From the NCBI GenBank assembly GCA_002428525.1, contig DIWU01000030.1, forward strand, positions 89,389 to 153,388: a stretch of DNA of 64,000 nucleotides, read 5' to 3'. The notes beneath the pieces were generated by a model, which was given only the letters and a program-made list of their open reading frames with translations, was not told the DNA's origin and made no database searches. The position numbers and the translations under genes were made by a program. Shown in pieces: positions 7,696 through 17,797 of the stretch. How positions within the stretch are numbered: the first letter of the stretch is position 1; each line of letters begins with the position of its first letter. This DNA comes from a bacterium UBP14_UBA6098. GTDB lineage: Bacteria > UBP14 > UBA6098.

Positions 7696-10062
7696 TTATT
7701 TCCTGATTCTCGCGGAAAAGCGCTTCAGTAGGCCCTCGACGAGCGCGGAGTGAAGCTCGTTGGCCTCGATATCGGTGATCGTGGCCTCGCCGTCGCGGAA
7801 GATAGCCGCCAGCCCGACCGATTTTTTGCCCGCCTCGACGCTCTTGCCCTCGTAAACATCGAAGATAAAGGCCCTTTCGAGCTTTGCGGGGAAGTTCTTC
7901 ATCGCGAAATCGAGTATCTCGCCGGCCGGCACCGCGGAATCGACAATAAGCGCGACATCGCGCCTCGTCGAGGGGAAGCGCGGGAGGCCCGCGAATTTCT
8001 TTATTTCGCGGCGCGCCGAGACGAAGGCCTCGAGCGGGAACTCCGCGGAGAAGATCGGAATTTCGATATCGAAACGGCCTGCGAGTGCGGGATCGATCAA
8101 ACCGGCGAATCCGCTTTCGCATTCGGGGAAGACGATCTCGAGGGCCTTGCCGTCGGCGAGGCCCTCGATATTTGCCGGTTTCATCGATAATTCGAGGCAG
8201 AGCGACTCTGCGAGCGCTTCGATGACGCCCTTGAGGTCGAAGAAATCTATATTTCGCGGCGCGGCGCTCCAGCTCTCGGAGTTGGCCGCTCCGCCTGCGA
8301 CGAGGCCGACCGATTTGCCCTCTATGAAATCGCCGCCGACCTTGCGATAGATCTTATCGATCTCATAAAGTCGAATCGAGCTCGATTCGCGGTTCAGGTT
8401 GAAACCCGCGATTCGAAGCAGGTTCGGCACGAGAAGGGGCCGCATCACCGCGAAATCGCTCGATATCGGGTTCTCGAGGCGGACAAAATCGCCCTTGAAA
8501 AGTGGTTTGAAATCGGCCTCTTTGGCCATAGTGTCGGACATGACCTCGAAGAAGCCGTTCGCGCGCAAAAGCTCTCCTATCTTGGCCGCGACGATATTCT
8601 CCTCGGTGTTCCGCGCGGAAACCGGGCCCGCGGCACGAAGGGATGGCTCGAGATTGCCGTAGCCGTAAAGCCTGCCGACCTCCTCGACGAGGTCGATCTC
8701 GCGCGTGACATCGGGGCGGAAGGTCGGGGCGATCCAGCCCTTTGCGGTTCGCTCGAAACCGAGGGCTTTAAGCGCCGGCGAGTAGTCCTCCTCGGGGATC
8801 TTCACACCGATGACCGAGGCGACTTTCTGCGGGGAAAGCTTTATTTCCAAGGGCTCGATCGGCTCGGGGTATTCATCGACAATCCCCCTTCGGACAACAC
8901 CGCCGGCCAGCTCGTTCATCATCGCAGAGCATTCGTCAACCGCCCGCGCGGCGCCGTTGGGGTCTGCGCCCCGCTCGAAGCGGAGCGAGCTTTCGGTGAC
9001 AAGCCCGAGCCCTCGCGAGGAGGCGCGAATTCGGCGCGGGTTGAAATAGGCCGACTCGATGAGGATTCGCTGTGTGGAGGCGTCCACCTCGCTGTCCTTG
9101 CCGCCCATAACGCCGGCGACGGCCAGCGCGCGCGAGGGCGTGGCGATCATGAGGTTATTGCGGTTGAGGGTTCGCTTCTCGCCGTCGAGCGTGACGAAGG
9201 CCTCGCCCTCCGCGGCGGAGCGCACGACGATCGTGTCCGAGCCGAGCTTGTCGAGGTCGAAGGCGTGGAGTGGGTGCGAGAGGAACATCATTATATAATT
9301 CGTCGCATCGACGATATTGTTTATCGGCCGGACTCCGCAGGCCAAAAGGCGACCCATGACAAATAGCGGCGAGGGGCCGATCTCGACGCCCTCGACGACT
9401 CGCGCGCAGTAGCGCGGGCAACCGGCGCTGTCCTCGAGGCGAATTTTGATAGCCTCGGAGGCCTCGTTTCCGGTTTGAAGCGGGAGTTTGCGGCTATCGA
9501 CAAGCGGCGCTCCGGTCAGGGCGGAAAGCTCTCGAGCGAGCGACAGAATTCCATAGCAGTCCGGGCGGTTCGGGGTGATCTCGAGCTCGAGGACAAAGTC
9601 GTCCCATCCGAGTAGCTTCGAGATATCGCCGCCCAACGGCTCGTCGGCGCGAAGCTCGAGAAGCCTGTCCTTCGGCTCTCCGAGGCCGATCTCGACGCCG
9701 GAGCAGAGCATACCCTCCGAGGCCACGCCCTCGAACTCGGCGACCCCGATGGTCTTTCCGCCGAAAAGCCTCGCGCCGATCGGGGCGAAGGGATACTTCG
9801 CGCCGAGCTTGATCCCCGGGGCGCGGGATAGCACCTGCGCCGGAGCGCCTGCGCCGTAATCGACCATGCATTTCGTCATGCCCGGAAGCGGGGTGTTCTC
9901 GACAATCTCCGCCACCCGCCCGACGACAACACCGGCGATCCGGCTCGAGAAATCCTGAATCTCCTCGACCTCTGAGCCGCTTTCGGTGAGGAGTTTGGCG
10001 ATCCTTTCGGGGTTGAATTCGATGGGGCAAAGCTCGAGAAGCCATTTGAGAGGGAGTTTCAT
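7696..10062 (-). CDS. pheT: Phenylalanine-tRNA ligase beta subunit
   Basis: 788 residues, the normal length of bacterial PheT. Domains in order: the N-terminal MKLPLKWL strand and tRNA-binding (EMAP-like) domain at about 40-150, B3/B4 editing domain at about 210-380, B5 domain at about 400-470, the core synthetase-like region, and a C-terminal FDX-ACB anticodon-binding domain (FPSTRRDVALIVD). It pairs with PheS, which is not in the window, to charge tRNA-Phe. The gene contains at least eleven CTCGAG sites, relevant to the XhoI-type nuclease further on. Confidence 0.97.
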   Translation of the reverse strand: MKLPLKWLLELCPIEFNPERIAKLLTESGSEVEEIQDFSSRIAGVVVGRVAEIVENTPLPGMTKCMVDYGAGAPAQVLSRAPGIKLGAKYPFAPIGARLFGGKTIGVAEFEGVASEGMLCSGVEIGLGEPKDRLLELRADEPLGGDISKLLGWDDFVLELEITPNRPDCYGILSLARELSALTGAPLVDSRKLPLQTGNEASEAIKIRLEDSAGCPRYCARVVEGVEIGPSPLFVMGRLLACGVRPINNIVDATNYIMMFLSHPLHAFDLDKLGSDTIVVRSAAEGEAFVTLDGEKRTLNRNNLMIATPSRALAVAGVMGGKDSEVDASTQRILIESAYFNPRRIRASSRGLGLVTESSLRFERGADPNGAARAVDECSAMMNELAGGVVRRGIVDEYPEPIEPLEIKLSPQKVASVIGVKIPEEDYSPALKALGFERTAKGWIAPTFRPDVTREIDLVEEVGRLYGYGNLEPSLRAAGPVSARNTEENIVAAKIGELLRANGFFEVMSDTMAKEADFKPLFKGDFVRLENPISSDFAVMRPLLVPNLLRIAGFNLNRESSSIRLYEIDKIYRKVGGDFIEGKSVGLVAGGAANSESWSAAPRNIDFFDLKGVIEALAESLCLELSMKPANIEGLADGKALEIVFPECESGFAGLIDPALAGRFDIEIPIFSAEFPLEAFVSARREIKKFAGLPRFPSTRRDVALIVDSAVPAGEILDFAMKNFPAKLERAFIFDVYEGKSVEAGKKSVGLAAIFRDGEATITDIEANELHSALVEGLLKRFSARIRK

Positions 10063-10133
10063 CGATAAATCCTTATGTTAATTATTTAAGTCGTTTTAAA
10101 ATAGGCCTTCAGGCCGATTTTCGCAATGGAAAT

Positions 10134-10586
10134 CTATCTTTTCCAGAAGGTCGCCGGTGCGCGAAATGAGCCGTTGCTTATTTGATGCGTCCCGGCGCCC
10201 ACGCCGACCCAACCGGAAAACTTGCCTGAAACAAAGGGGCCGTCTATATCGGTGATCTCGATAATCATTCCGACATCGGAATCCGCGTGGCTGAGCCGCA
10301 ACTTGTCGAAGCTCGCCGCGAAGTTTTTCACACGGAAGATCTTTCCGCGCCAGCTCTCGGGGTCTTTGGAGTCGGCCTCCCAAGCGATACGAACCTCCGG
10401 CCTTTTTGTGGAGAGGAAGATATGGTAGCTCTCCGAGCCTATTTGCGAGACCGCGATGCGAGCGTTTTCAGCAGTGTAAACCTCCCCGTCGATGGTCATA
10501 CATATGCTCCGCATATCGCCGAAATCGCAGGAGGCCGCGAATAGCAAAGCTATAACCGACGCATATATGAGCGCTTTAAACCTCAT
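10134..10586 (-). CDS. Small lipoprotein of unknown function
   Basis: 150 residues. The N-terminus has charged residues, a hydrophobic stretch and a lipobox-like AASC at about 17-20, so it is probably a lipid-anchored export. The rest is a beta-rich domain without a family I recognise. Its start overlaps the end of the dCMP deaminase gene by 11 bp, so the two are likely cotranscribed with pheT behind them. Confidence 0.75.
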   Translation of the reverse strand: MRFKALIYASVIALLFAASCDFGDMRSICMTIDGEVYTAENARIAVSQIGSESYHIFLSTKRPEVRIAWEADSKDPESWRGKIFRVKNFAASFDKLRLSHADSDVGMIIEITDIDGPFVSGKFSGWVGVGAGTHQISNGSFRAPATFWKR

Positions 10587-11070
10587 TCGACCAATACTCC
10601 TCGCGCGGGATAAAATCGACTATTATACCGGCCTCCTTCATGAAGCTGTCGGCCAAGTCGTCGTTGTAAAGCTCGGAGACGACGAAGCGTTCGACGCCGG
10701 CGTTTATCAGCATCTTCGTGCAAATTATACAGGGCTTGGTTGTGCAGTAGAGCACCGAGCCGCGCGTGCTTACTCCGAAGATCGCGGCCTGAATAATCGC
10801 GTTTTGTTCGGCGTGAATTCCCCGGCAAAGCTCGTGCCGCTCGCCGCTCGGGATGCCGAGTTCCTCGCGAAGGCAACCGAGCTCGGCGCAATGGCGAAGT
10901 CCCTGCGGGGCGCCGTTATAACCGGTCGCGAGAATTCGCCTTTCGCGCACCAGCACAGCGCCGACCCTTCGGCGAAGGCAGGTCGAACGCGTCGAGACCA
11001 GCTCGGCCATACGCATGAAATAGGCGTCCCAACCGGGTCTGCCCACGAAATCGTTGATCGAGTCTTTCAA
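10576..11070 (-). CDS. dCMP deaminase (cytidine/deoxycytidylate deaminase family)
   Basis: Zinc-dependent deaminase signature: HAEQNAI (His ligand and catalytic Glu) and PCIICTKM (two Cys ligands) about 30 residues later. The segment [12 protein letters not shown] and the extra Cys residues between them fit dCMP deaminase (ComEB family) rather than tRNA-specific adenosine deaminase. The product dUMP feeds thymidylate synthesis in the cytoplasm. Length of 164 residues is normal for the family. Confidence 0.92.
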   Translation of the reverse strand: MKDSINDFVGRPGWDAYFMRMAELVSTRSTCLRRRVGAVLVRERRILATGYNGAPQGLRHCAELGCLREELGIPSGERHELCRGIHAEQNAIIQAAIFGVSTRGSVLYCTTKPCIICTKMLINAGVERFVVSELYNDDLADSFMKEAGIIVDFIPREEYWSNEV

Positions 11071-11079
11071 AATATCTCC

Positions 11080-11107
11080 TTGACTTTTGTCCGCGCGCGC
11101 CTATTTT
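11080..11107 (+). promoter_or_regulatory. Candidate promoter of the small membrane protein gene
   Basis: TTGACT (11080-11085) and TATTTT (11102-11107) with a 16-bp spacer, just before a GGAGG ribosome-binding site at 11119. Confidence 0.4.
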
Positions 11108-11128
11108 TTCACAGAACTGGAGGAAACT

Positions 11129-11302
11129 ATGATCGAATGGCTTCTATGGTTATTATACTCGCTCGTTCCGGCCGGCGTGACTATTCTCGCCGAGCTCGAC
11201 CTTGAGACAATGGTCATCCTTTACTTTGTCGCTGTAGCTGTTGCCCTTGTTTTTTGGTATATCCGCGACAGAATCCGCGCGAAACAACCCGACATTATCT
11301 AA
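11129..11302 (+). CDS. Small membrane protein
   Basis: 57 residues, start ATG at 11129 with GGAGG five bases upstream; a longer frame from 11087 lacks such a site. Two hydrophobic helices (IEWLLWLLYSLVPAGV and MVILYFVAVAVALVFWYI) end in a basic tail. No family recognised. It diverges from the dCMP deaminase gene and overlaps the end of asd by 4 bp. Confidence 0.6.
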   Translation: MIEWLLWLLYSLVPAGVTILAELDLETMVILYFVAVAVALVFWYIRDRIRAKQPDII

Positions 11303-12297
11303 AACAGCCTCCGCGCAATACACTCCATAAGATCGACCGCGTTTGTGGCCGCGCCTCGGCGCAGGTTGTCGAACGATATAAACATGCTCAAAATTCTCGC
11401 GTCGCCGCGAGTGTTGCGTATTCGGCCGACGAGGACATCGTCGATTCCGGCGGCCTCGAGCGGCGTCGGGAAATCCGGGAGGCGGTAAAGCCTCAGCCCC
11501 GGAGCGCTCTCGAGTGCGCGCTCGGCCTTCTCAGCCGTAACCTCATCCTCGAAAACAATCGTCACAGCCTCCGAATGGCTGACCATCACCGGAACACGCA
11601 CGGCCGTCGCGGTAAGTTGTAAGTCACTCATTCCCAATATCTTGCGTGTCTCGGAGCAAAGCTTGGTTTCCTCCTCGTTGAAGCCGTCGCCGTCAATTTT
11701 ACCGATAACCGGAATCAGGTTGTCGTGAATCGGCCGCGGGAAGATGCCGCAAAAATCCTCGCCTGCGCGCTGGCGCGAGAGAGCTTCGTTTCCGCCTCTG
11801 CCGGCTCCCGAGACCGACTGGTAGGTCGCGACGAAGATGAATCTCGGCTTTCCGAAGCTGTCGAAGAGAGGCTTCAGCGCGATCACGAGGCCGGAGGTGC
11901 TACAGTTTGGGCTGGCGACTATCCCCTTCGGGATAGAATCGAGCGCGGCCTCGTTGACCTGCGGCACGACCAGCGGGCATTCCGGATCATCGCGCCAAGC
12001 GCTCGACTTGTCGATCACCACCGCGCCGGCCTTCGCGAAACGAGGCGCCCATTCGCGGGAGACAGCCGAGCCGGCCGCGAAGATCGCGATATCGAAGCGC
12101 TTGCCCTCCGCGGAGGAAAGCGGCTCGACGATAAATTCGCGCGAGTTGAATGCTATCCGCTTTCCGGCCGACCGCTCCGAGGCGAAGAGCGAGAGCTTTT
12201 CAGGGTAATGGCCTCGTTCGGCCAACACCTCGAGCGTCTTTCCTCCGACAAGGCCGGTTGCCCCGACAATCGCAATATTTGCTTCGTTTATCGTCAA
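11299..12297 (-). CDS. asd: Aspartate-semialdehyde dehydrogenase
   Basis: 332 residues. NADP-binding start [13 protein letters not shown] and the catalytic cysteine motif SPNCSTSG are visible, as is the dimerization domain. It reduces aspartyl phosphate to aspartate semialdehyde in the lysine/threonine/methionine and diaminopimelate pathway. Translation starts at TTG 12297, whose last two bases form part of the TGA stop of lysC (TTGA overlap), so the two genes are translationally coupled. Confidence 0.96.
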   Translation of the reverse strand: MTINEANIAIVGATGLVGGKTLEVLAERGHYPEKLSLFASERSAGKRIAFNSREFIVEPLSSAEGKRFDIAIFAAGSAVSREWAPRFAKAGAVVIDKSSAWRDDPECPLVVPQVNEAALDSIPKGIVASPNCSTSGLVIALKPLFDSFGKPRFIFVATYQSVSGAGRGGNEALSRQRAGEDFCGIFPRPIHDNLIPVIGKIDGDGFNEEETKLCSETRKILGMSDLQLTATAVRVPVMVSHSEAVTIVFEDEVTAEKAERALESAPGLRLYRLPDFPTPLEAAGIDDVLVGRIRNTRGDARILSMFISFDNLRRGAATNAVDLMECIARRLF

Positions 12298-13484
12298 AAA
12301 GCATCGCCACGAATGAATTTTTCATGTAGCGCTTTTTCGGTCTCGGCGCCGCAGGAGCTCTTAAGCACGAAGGCAATGCTGATCTGCGTCGTCTCGACCG
12401 CGTGCGGCACAATCCCGAGGCTGTCGAGGAAGGAGACCGCCTCCGCAAGCACGCCCGGCCTGCGCGAGATCTCCTCGCCGACCATCCCGACGAGGCAAAC
12501 CTCGGGATCGACCCTCAGGCCGAACCTTTGGACGAGACCGGACAGGCTTCCGGCGTCCTTGCCCTCGGCTAAAAAGCTGACATTGAAGCCGCGCTCTGTT
12601 CTCTCGGCCCTCGAAAGGCCGAGCTGAATCCGTTCCCTCTCGGCCTCGCCGAAAAGCTCCGCGACGGCGCGGGAATCCGGCAGTTCGGCGCGGCAGAAGC
12701 AGACATCCTCCCGCCGAGAAAGGCCGACGAAGCGCGGGCGTTCCATACCACGGTTTTCGCTCATAATTCTCGTTCCTTCCCTTTCGACGAGGCTCGACGC
12801 GATGAGAAGCGGAAGCCTCGATACCCTCGCCAATTCGACCGCGCGCGAATGAATCACACCGGCGCCGAAATAGGCCAAATCGAGCGTTTCCTCGAAGGAC
12901 AGCTCCTCGATCAGCCGCGCGGAGGCAACCCTGCGCGGGTCGGCGGAGAATATTCCCTCGACATCGGTATAAATCTCGCAGACCTCCGCGCCGAGGGCGA
13001 CTCCGAGGGCGACCGCGGTTGTGTCCGAGCCGCCGCGGCCGAGAGTGGTCACCTCTTTTTTGCCGGAAACCCCCTGAAAACCCGCGACTATCGCCACCGC
13101 GCCGGAGTTCATAGTCTCGATGATCCGCGTCGGGAGGACATCGATGATCCGCGCGCGCGTATGATCGTCGTCGGTGATAATTCCGCTCTGACTTCCGGTG
13201 AAGCTGGCCGCGCGCACGCCCAATTTCCGGATGGCAATCGACAGGAGCGCCATGCTGATCCGCTCGCCGGCGGTGAGGAGCATATCGAGCTCGCGCTCGG
13301 GCGGCGCCTCGTCGATCTGTTTTGCCAGACTGATTAAATCGTCGGTGGTGTCGGCCATAGCGGAAACAACCACCGCGACATCGTCGCCGCGCCGCTTTCT
13401 CTCGACAACGCGACGGGCGACATTCATGATCCGGCTCGTGTCCGCGACACTGGAGCCGCCGTATTTCTGGACGATTATCGCCAA
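12294..13484 (-). CDS. lysC: Aspartate kinase
   Basis: About 396 residues. The family hallmark VQKYGGSSV directly follows the start, then the kinase domain and, near the C-terminus, ACT regulatory repeats. It phosphorylates aspartate in the first step of the aspartate pathway and feeds the product to Asd, encoded next. The start is TTG at 13484, two bases after the stop of the preceding gene; the frame continues upstream to 13709 but there encodes no aspartokinase-like sequence. Confidence 0.95.
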   Translation of the reverse strand: MAIIVQKYGGSSVADTSRIMNVARRVVERKRRGDDVAVVVSAMADTTDDLISLAKQIDEAPPERELDMLLTAGERISMALLSIAIRKLGVRAASFTGSQSGIITDDDHTRARIIDVLPTRIIETMNSGAVAIVAGFQGVSGKKEVTTLGRGGSDTTAVALGVALGAEVCEIYTDVEGIFSADPRRVASARLIEELSFEETLDLAYFGAGVIHSRAVELARVSRLPLLIASSLVEREGTRIMSENRGMERPRFVGLSRREDVCFCRAELPDSRAVAELFGEAERERIQLGLSRAERTERGFNVSFLAEGKDAGSLSGLVQRFGLRVDPEVCLVGMVGEEISRRPGVLAEAVSFLDSLGIVPHAVETTQISIAFVLKSSCGAETEKALHEKFIRGDAF

Positions 13485-13486
13485 AT

Positions 13487-13789
13487 CTACATCCCCCTGC
13501 GGAGAATATAGCTGAATATCAATATCGCAACGAGCGAGATAGCGGGAACCATGGTTACATAAACCTCGATATAGCCTATCAGATCGAGGCCGTGGGGATC
13601 TTGACCGATCATCTGCTCGGTGTTCGGGAAGGCCCTTCCGTTGAAAACAAGCGCCACTATGCCGATGACGAAAGCCGCGCCCCACAGCGCCAGCGAACCC
13701 CAAAACCATGCGGGAAAGATCAAATACACGAACAGCCCCAAGAGCAAGACTCCGAGGCTGATATGGGCGTATTTGCGGGGCTTAGACAA
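13487..13789 (-). CDS. Small integral membrane protein
   Basis: 100 residues with three hydrophobic segments (about 10-30, 32-50 and 75-95) and basic ends. No family recognised. It is the first gene of the lysC-asd cluster; its TAG lies two bases before the TTG start of lysC. Confidence 0.6.
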   Translation of the reverse strand: MSKPRKYAHISLGVLLLGLFVYLIFPAWFWGSLALWGAAFVIGIVALVFNGRAFPNTEQMIGQDPHGLDLIGYIEVYVTMVPAISLVAILIFSYILRRGM

Positions 13790-13828
13790 CTTGGCCGCCG
13801 GGCATATTTTTCGTCGGGGGCGATGTTC

Positions 13829-14902
13829 TCATGAGACAATCACCTCGTCGATTCGCTTGGGGAGGCTTGTTAAAACCTCGCAGGAATCGCCGATCAGAAG
13901 CACATCGTCCTCGATTCGGACGCCGCCGAAATCGGGGATATAGACCCCCGGCTCGATCGTGACTACCGAGAACTCCGGCAGAATATTCTCCGAAAGCGAG
14001 CCTACGCGCGGGGAATCGTGGACTAAAAGCCCGAGGCCGTGGCCGAGGCCGTGACCGAAAAAATCGCCGTAACCGGCCTCTTTGATAATATCCCTCGCGA
14101 CAGCGTCGAGGTTCAGCCCGATAAGGCCGGGGCGCGCGGCCCCAATCGCCGCGGCCTGAGCGGAATAGACCAGCTCGTATATCTCGCGCTGTTTTGCGGA
14201 GGGCTCTCCCAAGATCATCGTTCGCGTGATATCGCTCGCCCAGCCATCGACGAAGGCGCCGAAATCGACAGTGACGAAATCGCCGGCCTCGAGTTTTTTG
14301 TCGGCGGCTATACCGTGAACCAGCGCGCTTCGCTTACCGCTGACGACTATCGTGTCGAAGGAGTTCTTGTCCGCGCCGGCCTTGCGCATATTGTATTCCA
14401 GCTCCGCGGCGAAATCCCGCTCGACGACGCCCGGGCGCATCATATGGAGTGTCCCCCGCCAGCCCTCCTCCGCGACGGCTATGGCTTTCCGAATCTTATC
14501 GACCTCCCCGGGGTCTTTGACCGCGCGCATATCGTTGAGGAAATCCTCCATCGGCGAAAGCTCGGCGGATTCGGGCAGAAGGCCCTTGAGCCGATCAATC
14601 GCGGCGAAGGACATCGACCGCTCGAAGCCGATCTTTCGAGCGCTTTGAACCTCGGGCACCGCTGTGAGGGCCTCGAAAAGAGAGCCGTTATCAGAGACGA
14701 TTATCTCCGCGCCCTTAACCTCGAGCGGAGCCTGCGTTTTATAGCGAAAATCGGTGAAGAAGAAGGCCCTTTCCGCGCTGATAAAAAGAAGGCCGTTCGA
14801 GCCGGAGTATCCGCAAAGAAAGCGGACATTGGTTCTGTCGCTGATGAGCGCTGAATCGAGGCCCGCCGAGATTATTCTCGATCTGACATTGTCTATTCGC
14901 AC
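13829..14902 (-). CDS. Xaa-Pro aminopeptidase (M24 family)
   Basis: 357 residues. N-terminal creatinase-like domain, then the pita-bread metallopeptidase with metal ligands in TVDFGAFVDGWASDITRT (two Asp), GHGLGHGLGLLVHD (His), TIEPGVY (Glu) and VRIEDD (Glu). It removes the N-terminal residue before proline from peptides. The start is GTG at 14902, sharing one base with the TAG of the FMN reductase gene. Confidence 0.93.
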   Translation of the reverse strand: MRIDNVRSRIISAGLDSALISDRTNVRFLCGYSGSNGLLFISAERAFFFTDFRYKTQAPLEVKGAEIIVSDNGSLFEALTAVPEVQSARKIGFERSMSFAAIDRLKGLLPESAELSPMEDFLNDMRAVKDPGEVDKIRKAIAVAEEGWRGTLHMMRPGVVERDFAAELEYNMRKAGADKNSFDTIVVSGKRSALVHGIAADKKLEAGDFVTVDFGAFVDGWASDITRTMILGEPSAKQREIYELVYSAQAAAIGAARPGLIGLNLDAVARDIIKEAGYGDFFGHGLGHGLGLLVHDSPRVGSLSENILPEFSVVTIEPGVYIPDFGGVRIEDDVLLIGDSCEVLTSLPKRIDEVIVS

Positions 14903-15495
14903 TATTTCTCCTTTTCAATCAAACTTGAAAGAAATCGTTTTCCAAAATCCGCGGCCGCACGAAGCGCCTCTTCGGGCAAATCCTTAGGCTCGCAATCTAT
15001 ATGCCGAAAAGAGAGCGGTTCGGGCATATCGATGAAGATACTATCGAGGAAATATTTGATTGTCAAGTTAATTCCATCGAAGGCCCGCGCGCCGCCCGAA
15101 CCGGCGACCTCGATTACCGCGGCCGGTCGCGATGGCAGGGTTTCTGCAAGAATATACTTTCGCGCCCAAAAGGGTTGGCAACGATCGACGAGTGCTTTGG
15201 CTTGCGAGGGGATACCGTAAAAATAGGACGGAGTCGCGATAGCGACGGCATCGACAGACTCGAGTAGCTCGCGAACACGAGGCATATCGTCGGCGATCGG
15301 GCATGGCGCTCCGCTGAAGCAAGTTTCGCAGGCGATACAGGGCTCGATGTTCAGCTCTATCGGCCAAAGACTTATCACCTCGACGCCGGCCTCCGCCGCG
15401 CCGGCTAAAGCGACCTCGAGAAGGCGCGAGCTGTTGGAATCGCGCCTCGGGCTGAGGTGAAGGGCAAGTAATCTTTTTTGTGCTTTTTCATTCAT
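14902..15495 (-). CDS. NADPH-dependent FMN reductase / iron-sulfur flavoprotein
   Basis: 197 residues of the flavodoxin-like reductase fold: LLALHLSPRRDSNSSRLLEVAL is the FMN phosphate loop and ATPSYFYGIPSQAKALVDR the second flavin-contacting loop. The cysteines in CIACETCFSGAPCPI suggest a bound cluster or redox thiols, as in iron-sulfur flavoproteins. Electron partner unknown. Only 21 bp separate it from the divergent murJ start. Confidence 0.85.
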   Translation of the reverse strand: MNEKAQKRLLALHLSPRRDSNSSRLLEVALAGAAEAGVEVISLWPIELNIEPCIACETCFSGAPCPIADDMPRVRELLESVDAVAIATPSYFYGIPSQAKALVDRCQPFWARKYILAETLPSRPAAVIEVAGSGGARAFDGINLTIKYFLDSIFIDMPEPLSFRHIDCEPKDLPEEALRAAADFGKRFLSSLIEKEK

Positions 15496-15516
15496 AATTG
15501 TTTATCCTAATCGCCA

Positions 15517-17121
15517 ATGGACGAACGAAGAAAAATCGCGGTTTCCGCAATAATGGTCGGCCTCGGGACGCTTGTCTCGCGGGTGTTCGGGCTATTGAGA
15601 GAGGTGGCGATGGCCGCTGTCTTCGGGACCGGTGTCGCCGCGGACGCCTTCTCGGTGGCTTTTCGCTTCCCGAATCTGCTTCATAACCTTGTCGGCGAGG
15701 GCTCGCTCTCGGCGGCCTTTCTGCCGAAATTCACCGAGGTCGAACAACGCGAGGGCCCGGAGGCGGCCTATCAGATGGCCTCGGCGGTTTTCAGCGCCCT
15801 TTTTGTCGCACTTATATTGATCTGCGCCGCCGGTATTGTCTTTGCGCCGACGCTTATAAATCTAATGGTAATCGGCTGGCAGGACGACCTGCCGAGGCGG
15901 CTTCTTGCTGTCAAGCTCGTGCGAATCCTCTTCGGGTTTGCCGGGTTTATGGGCCTTTCGGCCTACTGTCAAGCGATTCTCAACGCCCGTCGAAGGTTCT
16001 TCGTAAGCTCTGTCGCGCCGGCCTTCATGAACCTCTTCTGGCTCGTCGGAGCGGTGGTCGCAGGCTATTTCGTTTCCACTGAGACCTCGCGAATAGAGAC
16101 CGTCGCTGTTTTCGTGGTTCTCGGAAGCTCGTTTCAGTTCCTGTGGCAGTTTATTTGGATTCGCCGGCTCGGATGGCGCTTCTCGTGGTCGGTGCGCTCG
16201 CGGTTGCGCGAACTGGTCGAGGTTGGCCTGCTTTTATTGCCGGGGCTACTCGCGCTGGCCTCACATCAGATTAACTACTTTGCCGATGTGCTTCTGGCCT
16301 CGCTACTTCCGGGCGGAAGCGTAAGCTCGCTGACCTACGCCAACCGCCTGCTGTTTCTGCCCTTGGGGCTGGTCGGTTACGCCATCGCGACGGCTACGCT
16401 CCCCAGTCTGTCGATGTCCGCGGCGCTTCAAGAGCGCGACAAGCTCGCGAGGCTTCTCTCATATACCGCCCGATCGATATTCACTCTGCTTCTGCCCATC
16501 GCTTTCGCGGCTGTGACTCTAAGGACGGAGATTGTCTCGCTTCTGTTCGAGCGGGGGAGCTTCGATGCGGCGCGCTCTACTCCCATGGTCGCCTCGGCGC
16601 TGATGTGTTATATGATCGGCCTGCCGTTCTTCGGCCTCACACGCGGTCTGACGCAGGGTTTCTATGCCCTGAAAAACACCCTTCTCCCCGTGCTGATAAC
16701 CGCCTTCGGGGTGGTGATAAATATCGAGCTGAGCATGATCTTCATGTTCTACTTCGACCACGCCGGCTTGGCCCTCGGGACGAGCTTAACGGGCATATTC
16801 ACCACGGTGATGTTGCTTTTCAATATCAAGAAACTGCTCCCCGAGATGAGGATTCGGCCGATCGTGTCGAACCTGTTGAGGGTGACTGTCGCCGGAGGCC
16901 TCAGCGCGCTGACCGCATGGCTTTTCGTGATCGACTTCTCCGGCGAAATTCAGACGAACATACCGCTTTTGACGAAATCCCTGAAACTCGCACTTCCATG
17001 CGCGTTGTATTTCGCGATCTTTCTTCTATTTTCAAAGATCCTCAATATCGTCGAGGTCGGCGAGGTCTCCTCGCGCGTCCTCAAACGGCTTTTCCGAATT
17101 AAACAAGACCGCGCTGAATAG
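15517..17121 (+). CDS. murJ: Lipid II flippase MurJ (MviN)
   Basis: 534 residues with about 14 hydrophobic helices. The N-terminal pattern GLGTLVSRVFGLLREVAMAA and AFSVAFRFPNLLH is typical of MurJ, as is RGLTQGFYAL in the second half. It moves lipid-linked peptidoglycan precursor across the inner membrane. Its 3' end overlaps the convergent endonuclease V gene by 23 bp. Confidence 0.96.
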   Translation: MDERRKIAVSAIMVGLGTLVSRVFGLLREVAMAAVFGTGVAADAFSVAFRFPNLLHNLVGEGSLSAAFLPKFTEVEQREGPEAAYQMASAVFSALFVALILICAAGIVFAPTLINLMVIGWQDDLPRRLLAVKLVRILFGFAGFMGLSAYCQAILNARRRFFVSSVAPAFMNLFWLVGAVVAGYFVSTETSRIETVAVFVVLGSSFQFLWQFIWIRRLGWRFSWSVRSRLRELVEVGLLLLPGLLALASHQINYFADVLLASLLPGGSVSSLTYANRLLFLPLGLVGYAIATATLPSLSMSAALQERDKLARLLSYTARSIFTLLLPIAFAAVTLRTEIVSLLFERGSFDAARSTPMVASALMCYMIGLPFFGLTRGLTQGFYALKNTLLPVLITAFGVVINIELSMIFMFYFDHAGLALGTSLTGIFTTVMLLFNIKKLLPEMRIRPIVSNLLRVTVAGGLSALTAWLFVIDFSGEIQTNIPLLTKSLKLALPCALYFAIFLLFSKILNIVEVGEVSSRVLKRLFRIKQDRAE

Positions 17122-17797
17122 TCTCCCGCTTGAACTCCGAGACCAATCTGTCGGCCGACCTCGTGGGCTCGGGCACCCGAAAGCGCCCTCCGACCGCAAG
17201 CGCTAAAGCGGCGGCATTTTCAACCGAAATAAGATGTCCGGGCGAGACGAAGATAGGCTTCGTGTTCGCGCGCGTCCGGAGGACTGTGCCGACCGGCCTT
17301 TCCCGATAAAACAGCGGCGACGAATCGCCCCTATTTTGGCCGGGTTCGCGGTAGGTTCCGACGAGGCGGCTCTTCGCGCAACCTATCGTCGGGAGGCCGA
17401 GGAAAAGCCCGAGGTGGCTTGCGAGACCGAGCCCGCGCGGATGAGCGATCCCTTGGCCATCGGCGAAAACCGCGTCGGGGACTGTCTTCAGCCCCTCGAA
17501 AAGCCCGAGGAGGACCTCCATCTCCCGGAAGCTCAGATAGCCCGGAATATAGGGGAACCTGAGCGGCGCCTCGCCCCGAACCAACTCGAGGAGTTCGAGT
17601 TCGGGGAATGAAAGCAGAACAAGCGCTCCGAAGGCGCGTTTTCCGGCGGAATCGAAAGCGACATCGCAACCGGCGACGATTCGTAGTCTCTCGATCTTCG
17701 GCCCGCCCTCGAGAACAAGCCTTTCCGCCAGCTCGAGCTGAAGCTCGCGAGCGCGGTCGATTTGGACATCGAGGCTATGTATTCGATCGATCTTCAT
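17099..17797 (-). CDS. nfi: Endonuclease V
   Basis: 232 residues. Family motifs: AGCDVAFD with the catalytic Asp near residue 44, YIPGYLSFRE, and DGQGIAHPRGLGLASHLG followed by IGCAKSRL. It nicks DNA near deoxyinosine in repair. It is the last gene of the long minus-strand operon; its start overlaps the Mut7-C gene by 23 bp. Confidence 0.96.
   Translation of the reverse strand: MKIDRIHSLDVQIDRARELQLELAERLVLEGGPKIERLRIVAGCDVAFDSAGKRAFGALVLLSFPELELLELVRGEAPLRFPYIPGYLSFREMEVLLGLFEGLKTVPDAVFADGQGIAHPRGLGLASHLGLFLGLPTIGCAKSRLVGTYREPGQNRGDSSPLFYRERPVGTVLRTRANTKPIFVSPGHLISVENAAALALAVGGRFRVPEPTRSADRLVSEFKRETIQRGLV

Noticed and set aside
12298..13493. Lysine riboswitch or attenuator before lysC
   Set aside because: lysC starts two bases after the preceding gene and asd overlaps lysC, leaving no room for a leader.
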